Source of the DNA: Treponema sp.
GTDB taxonomy: Bacteria > Spirochaetota > Spirochaetia > Treponematales > Breznakiellaceae
Length of the DNA: 7,961 nt
NCBI GenBank assembly: GCA_020216655.1
Contig: JAIWNU010000185.1
Span: 1 to 7,961 of the forward strand
Direction: 5' to 3'
A program made the position numbers and the translations under genes. Position 1 is the stretch's first letter, and the number at the start of each line of letters is the position of its first letter. Under the pieces are notes generated by a model. That model made no database searches and was not told where the DNA came from. It saw only the letters and a list, made by a program, of their open reading frames with translations. Below, in pieces: positions 5,413 through 7,961 of the stretch.

Positions 5413-5518
5413 CTAATATTTGCTTAACCTGCGAGGCGTATATTGGCGCAAAACTTGCCGAGCGAAGCGACTAGCAAGTTTTGTGACAATAGCCGAGTCA
5501 GGTTGAAGCGATTGTTAG
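5413..5518 (-). repeat. attC-like recombination site (integron cassette site) after the PIN toxin
   Basis: About 106 bases form a long imperfect hairpin. On the minus strand the first arm is CTAACAATCGCTTCAACCTG (5518-5499). The far arm, read on the plus strand, is CTAATATTTGCTTAACCTG (5413-5431). They share 16 positions with three mismatches and one unpaired base, the single extrahelical base expected in attC. Inside are TATTG/CAATA (5441-5445 with 5487-5491), a perfect 10-bp stem CAAAACTTGC/GCAAGTTTTG (5449-5458 with 5474-5483) and a 15-base loop. The arm resembles known attC sites, which begin with TAACAA...CTTCAA-like or TTCAA-like boxes and end in GTTRRRY. Here the terminal boxes are AGCTAAC (RYYYAAC in 6 of 7 positions) and ATTAGGG (GTTRRRY in 5 of 7), so the cleavage-side box has a G-to-A change. 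Position (right after a toxin gene, same strand) fits a cassette. A spirochaete palindromic repeat of another kind is the alternative. Confidence 0.5.
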
Positions 5519-5532
5519 CTGCAACCTTTACT

Positions 5533-5931
5533 TTACCAACTAAGCTTTAAACCATATGGAACAAATTTATAGAATTCTTGATCTTTACTTATTATGGTCA
5601 TGTTTCTCGATATGCTTTGCCAAATCAGCATTCTATCGAATGGATCATTATGTGTTTCTTCTTTTAATTTATGATAAGTAATTGCCTCTTCTGGCGTTAA
5701 ACTAATTACTTGGAAATCCATCTTTTCCGCAAGTGTTAATAATTCCTCTGGTTCGATTTTATCGAGATTCAATTTTTTTAATCTTGTTTTAATGGATATT
5801 TCCCAGAAACTTACCGCACTAATATAAATTTCATTCTTTGGATTTTTTATTATTTCTAATGCTTTTTTTGAAAGATTCTCTGTATTTGAAACGGTCCATA
5901 AAAAAGTGTGGGTGTCCAATAAGTAATTCAT
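5533..5931 (-). CDS. PIN-domain toxin (VapC-like ribonuclease)
   Basis: A 132-residue protein, normal for the family. The acidic active-site residues of the PIN fold are all present: D6 in MNYLLDTHTFLW, E44 in SAVSFWEISIK, D96 and D99 in HNDPFDRMLIWQS, and D117 in TIISKDQEF. These bind Mg2+ or Mn2+ for RNA cleavage; relatives cut tRNA or rRNA, but the target here cannot be read. The sequence style (LLDTHTFLW, FWEI.IK, DPFDR.LI.Q) is that of the VapC-like group found with Phd-type antitoxins. The ATG overlaps the antitoxin stop by ATGA (5928-5931), so translation is coupled and the toxin follows the antitoxin. The gene is AT-rich compared with the transporters. It appears intact and probably active. 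Confidence 0.88.
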   Translation of the reverse strand: MNYLLDTHTFLWTVSNTENLSKKALEIIKNPKNEIYISAVSFWEISIKTRLKKLNLDKIEPEELLTLAEKMDFQVISLTPEEAITYHKLKEETHNDPFDRMLIWQSISRNMTIISKDQEFYKFVPYGLKLSW

Positions 5932-6170
5932 GATAATCCCAATAATTCTTCTTCACTCATTTTAAAGTCATCAGAAAACTGGATGTTAACTTTTCCTTCA
6001 AGTAAACCAATTTTCCTTTCTTTTTTTTCCACAGAATCTTTGTAGGGAACAATCATGGCAATTAGTTTTTTCTTTTTTCCATAAAGAATACCAAATGATT
6101 CACCGGACTTTACCTTTTCCAGAACTTCCGAGAACTGAGCTTTTAATTCACCAACAGGTAGTGTTTTCAT
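5928..6170 (-). CDS. Phd-like antitoxin of the PIN-toxin module
   Basis: An 80-residue protein starting MKTLPVGELKAQFSEVLEKV, the typical N-terminus of a Phd/YefM DNA-binding domain, followed by KSGESFGILYGKKKKLIAMIVP with the family 'G..y..kk..a.i.P' core. The C-terminal part (KIGLLEGKVNIQFSDDFKMSEEELLGLS) resembles the toxin-binding tail of antitoxins paired with PIN toxins. ATG 6170 is chosen because it gives the family-typical N-terminus; the frame extends to a TTG at 6188, but that would add six residues lying in the predicted promoter. No Shine-Dalgarno sequence precedes the ATG, and the predicted transcription start falls on or next to it, suggesting leaderless translation. The antitoxin should neutralise the PIN toxin and repress its own promoter. 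Confidence 0.85.
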   Translation of the reverse strand: MKTLPVGELKAQFSEVLEKVKSGESFGILYGKKKKLIAMIVPYKDSVEKKERKIGLLEGKVNIQFSDDFKMSEEELLGLS

Positions 6171-6176
6171 ACTTAT

Positions 6177-6213
6177 AATATCGTACAATCTATTTTATAT
6201 GTCAAGTTGTCAA
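6177..6213 (-). promoter_or_regulatory. Predicted promoter of the Phd-PIN module
   Basis: On the minus strand a consensus TTGACA (6205-6200) is followed after 17 bases by GATATT (6182-6177). A second TTGACA lies at 6213-6208, making a tandem CTTGACAA CTTGACAT. Transcription would start near 6170, at the antitoxin ATG. Confidence 0.55.
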
Positions 6214-6511
6214 GAAAAAGAATAGAACAAAAATAATAGTAAGTGGATCTTTATATTATAAGGTTTTATAGTTTTTAATAGTCTTAGCTCCGCAAAGCGG
6301 AGTCCAGCAAAAAATATTATAAAGACAAAATATAAAAGCCCCTCAATGAGCTATTGCTTGTTCATTGAGGGGCCTTGACTAATTAACAGCAAGCCCGATA
6401 CACAATGCTGGTGTTACCATATCGGATAGCTATTTCCAATGAAATTGGCATTTGATCCAAAACCACCGGACATACTGCCTAAGAAGCCAAATTTATCACT
6501 TATACACTTTA
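6214..6511. other. AT-rich intergenic stretch between the PIN module and the HD-GYP gene
   Basis: Together with the promoter region this makes about 340 bases without a convincing gene. From right to left it holds a spacer after the HD-GYP stop codon and a strong minus-strand terminator at 6327-6373, listed separately. It also holds a small hairpin CTCCGC-AAA-GCGGAG (6288-6302) and an A/T-rich run leading to the module's promoter. No attC-like or attI-like site is visible here, so the outer edge of the presumed cassette cannot be placed. A 19-codon minus-strand frame at 6414-6473 (MSGGFGSNANFIGNSYPIW) extends in frame upstream as FGFLGS and reads like the tail of a protein. It has no good start signal and is not called as a gene. 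Confidence 0.5.
6327..6373 (-). terminator. Intrinsic terminator of the HD-GYP gene
   Basis: GCCCCTCAATGA (6338-6349) and TCATTGAGGGGC (6362-6373) pair perfectly over 12 bp with a 12-base loop. On the minus strand the stem is followed directly by TTTTATATTTT, a good U tract. It sits about 140 bases after the HD-GYP stop codon and separates that transcript from the toxin-antitoxin island. Confidence 0.85.
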
Positions 6512-7961
6512 TTACTGATGAAGCGGGAGTTGTTTGACAGCTTGGAGGTTTTCGGACTCGATAAAGGAAAATCCTTCCTTAAAAAGTTCAAGGCATGCGG
6601 CAACCACATCTGGGTCATAAAGAGAGCCGGTATGATCTTTAATTTCAAAGAGGGCTTGCTCAATACCGCGGGACGGCCTGTAGGGCCGGTGGGACGCAAT
6701 AGCATCCACCACGTCGGCGACGCAGATAATGCGTCCTTCTAGACTGATAGCATCCTGCCTGAGCCCCGAAGGATACCCTGAGCCATCATATTTTTCATGA
6801 TGCTCCAGCACATATTGGGCTATAGGATAGGGGAATTGGATATTCCGCAGAATATTGTAGGACTCTACCGGATGCTGGCGGATCAGCATAAGTTCAATTT
6901 CGGTAAGTTTTCCTGGCTTGGAGAGGAGCTCGGTGGGCACCGCAATTTTACCCACATCGTGCAGCAGGGCAGCGATCCTCACCGCCTCTATGCGTTCTTC
7001 CCGTAAGCCTAGCTTACGCCCAATTTCGCGGGCCAACAGGGATACCCGTTGCTGATGCCCTGCGGTATAGGGGTCCCGAATTTCTACGGACCTTACCAGG
7101 GAAAGTATAATGCCATCGGTAAGCAGCTGCAGCTGCCTGTTTTTGGACCGCAGGGCATCTTCGTTGAGGCGCCGTTCAATCGCCATGGCTATCTGGGATG
7201 AAACAAAGTTAAGAATTTTCCGGTCCTCTTCGCCGTACAGATGGGTATCCTGGTAACGGTAAGTAACAAGAGCGCCGATCTTAGTACCCTCTCCGTTTAA
7301 GAGGGGAACCCCCAGCCATTGCCGGGGGAGCCGGTCAGGACAGGGGAGATCTTTTTCTGCTACCACCTGCTGCAATTCTTGCCGATTCAGCAGCAGGGCC
7401 TGCCCTCTTTCCAACAAATATTCAACCAGGGCCGAATGAAAAGCCCGTTCATTTGTTTCATCGGCTAGCATATCCGACGAAGCAAGGCGAAAATAGGGGC
7501 ATTCAAGATAGCCCGAATCTGCATCTTTAAGGGTAATAATAAGATTATCCACCGCAACCAATTTGCTTAAGATCCGGTGAACAATGGCAAAGAGATTATT
7601 TACATCCTTGGCAAAATAAGCAGCTTCCGAAATGCTGTACAGGGCCCGCTGCAGCTGTTCGCCCCGCTTCCGTTCTGTGATATCATAGGAAAAAACAGCA
7701 ATCTCTTCTACATCGCCTGAATCATCAAAAATGGGGTAGCCAGAGTTATAATAGACCCGGCCATCCTGTTCAAATTCGAGCCGTTTCGGTTCGCGGTTAT
7801 CGCAAATTTCACTGATAAAGTGCCGCTGTGTTTCCTGGACCGAAGGCTGGGCAATCTCCGTATAACGCCTGCCGATTATCGATTCAAGAGAGTCATGGTA
7901 ACGTTCAGAAAAGGCCCGGTTACAGGACTTTATAGTGCCCTGCCGGTCCAGTAGAATAATT
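6512..7961 (-). CDS. PAS-GAF-HD-GYP signalling protein (C-terminal part, open at the right edge)
   Basis: The minus-strand frame is open from the window edge (first full codon at 7960) to TAA at 6514-6512, giving 482 residues without a start codon of its own. Residues about 1-100 form a PAS domain (LLDRQGTIKSCNRAF, IIGRRYTEI, YYNSGYPIFDDSGDVEEI.VFSYDITERKR). Residues about 105-265 form a GAF domain (SEAAYFAKDVNNLFAIV, ending QIAMAIERR). A linker helix leads to an HD-GYP domain, with ALLHDVGKIAVP (catalytic HD at 334-335) and EHHEKYDGSGYP (386-397). HD-GYP proteins hydrolyse cyclic di-GMP, here likely under control of the two sensor domains. Every core HD and GYP motif residue visible is intact. 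The Met at 7561 is inside the GAF domain and is not a real start. It is probably cytoplasmic in this part; any membrane or further sensor segment would lie outside the window. Confidence 0.9.
   Translation of the reverse strand, partial: IILLDRQGTIKSCNRAFSERYHDSLESIIGRRYTEIAQPSVQETQRHFISEICDNREPKRLEFEQDGRVYYNSGYPIFDDSGDVEEIAVFSYDITERKRGEQLQRALYSISEAAYFAKDVNNLFAIVHRILSKLVAVDNLIITLKDADSGYLECPYFRLASSDMLADETNERAFHSALVEYLLERGQALLLNRQELQQVVAEKDLPCPDRLPRQWLGVPLLNGEGTKIGALVTYRYQDTHLYGEEDRKILNFVSSQIAMAIERRLNEDALRSKNRQLQLLTDGIILSLVRSVEIRDPYTAGHQQRVSLLAREIGRKLGLREERIEAVRIAALLHDVGKIAVPTELLSKPGKLTEIELMLIRQHPVESYNILRNIQFPYPIAQYVLEHHEKYDGSGYPSGLRQDAISLEGRIICVADVVDAIASHRPYRPSRGIEQALFEIKDHTGSLYDPDVVAACLELFKEGFSFIESENLQAVKQLPLHQ

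Noticed and set aside
6288..6302. CTCCGC-AAA-GCGGAG hairpin as the far boundary of the presumed cassette
   Set aside because: The stem is short, has no attC-like outer boxes or bulged base, and does not match the site at 5413-5518. It is only a small hairpin.
6404..6454. A 16-codon plus-strand frame beginning MLVLPYRIAISNEIGI
   Set aside because: There is no ribosome binding site, it is very short, and it lies antisense to the 3' region of the HD-GYP transcript.
6452..7006. Plus-strand frames opposite the HD-GYP gene
   Set aside because: They are shadows of the conserved HD-GYP coding frame, which is open throughout and carries the HD and GYP motifs.

Overview
The window looks like part of a spirochaete chromosome, probably Treponema or a close relative. 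This is inferred from protein character, from the moderate-GC core genes beside an AT-rich island, from a likely TTG start, and from the fact that treponemes are known to carry chromosomal integrons. No rRNA or other marker gene is present, so the assignment is not certain.

Layout. (1) At the left edge, on the minus strand, is the N-terminus of a GAF-domain protein that runs out of the window (1-282). (2) A divergent promoter region is followed on the plus strand by a 47-codon ORF with an excellent ribosome binding site (448-591). After it comes a tightly packed ABC-2 exporter operon: an ATPase (602-1603) and two six-helix permeases (1600-2412 and 2414-3217), of the type placed in COG4586/COG4587/COG3694. 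(3) A GC-rich spacer holds a hairpin and an imperfect 25-bp direct repeat. Next come a good sigma-70-like promoter and an operator-like 30-bp dyad in front of a plus-strand MFS transporter (3375-4619). (4) An AT-rich island (about 4615-6330) lies between the MFS gene and the converging right-hand gene. It holds two minus-strand toxin-antitoxin modules. The first is a Phd/YefM-like antitoxin with a frameshifted RelE/ParE-type toxin. The second is a Phd-like antitoxin with an intact PIN-domain (VapC-like) toxin. (5) After a strong minus-strand terminator comes the C-terminal 482 residues of a PAS-GAF-HD-GYP signalling protein (6512 to beyond 7961), which is open at the right edge.

The most interesting part is the toxin-antitoxin island. 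Immediately downstream of the PIN toxin, on the same strand, is a roughly 106-bp imperfect hairpin (5413-5518) with the architecture of an integron attC site. Its paired outer arms begin CTAACAAT, one arm has a single unpaired extra base, and there is a long central stem and a loop. Downstream of the RelE-type toxin, across the stop codon of the MFS gene, is a weaker structure sharing the 11-mer GCTTAACCTGC with the attC-like arm. The arrangement of gene, then recombination site, then gene, then remnant site, all in one orientation, is what a short integron cassette array or a cluster of attC sites lacking an integrase would look like. Toxin-antitoxin genes are typical cargo of such arrays. 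No integrase or attI site is in the window, so this remains an inference.

The core genes look like ordinary housekeeping and accessory functions: export of an unknown substrate, MFS transport that is probably repressor-controlled, and cyclic-di-GMP signalling. The island looks acquired. One of its two modules is decaying, or is expressed through slippage at an A5 run.
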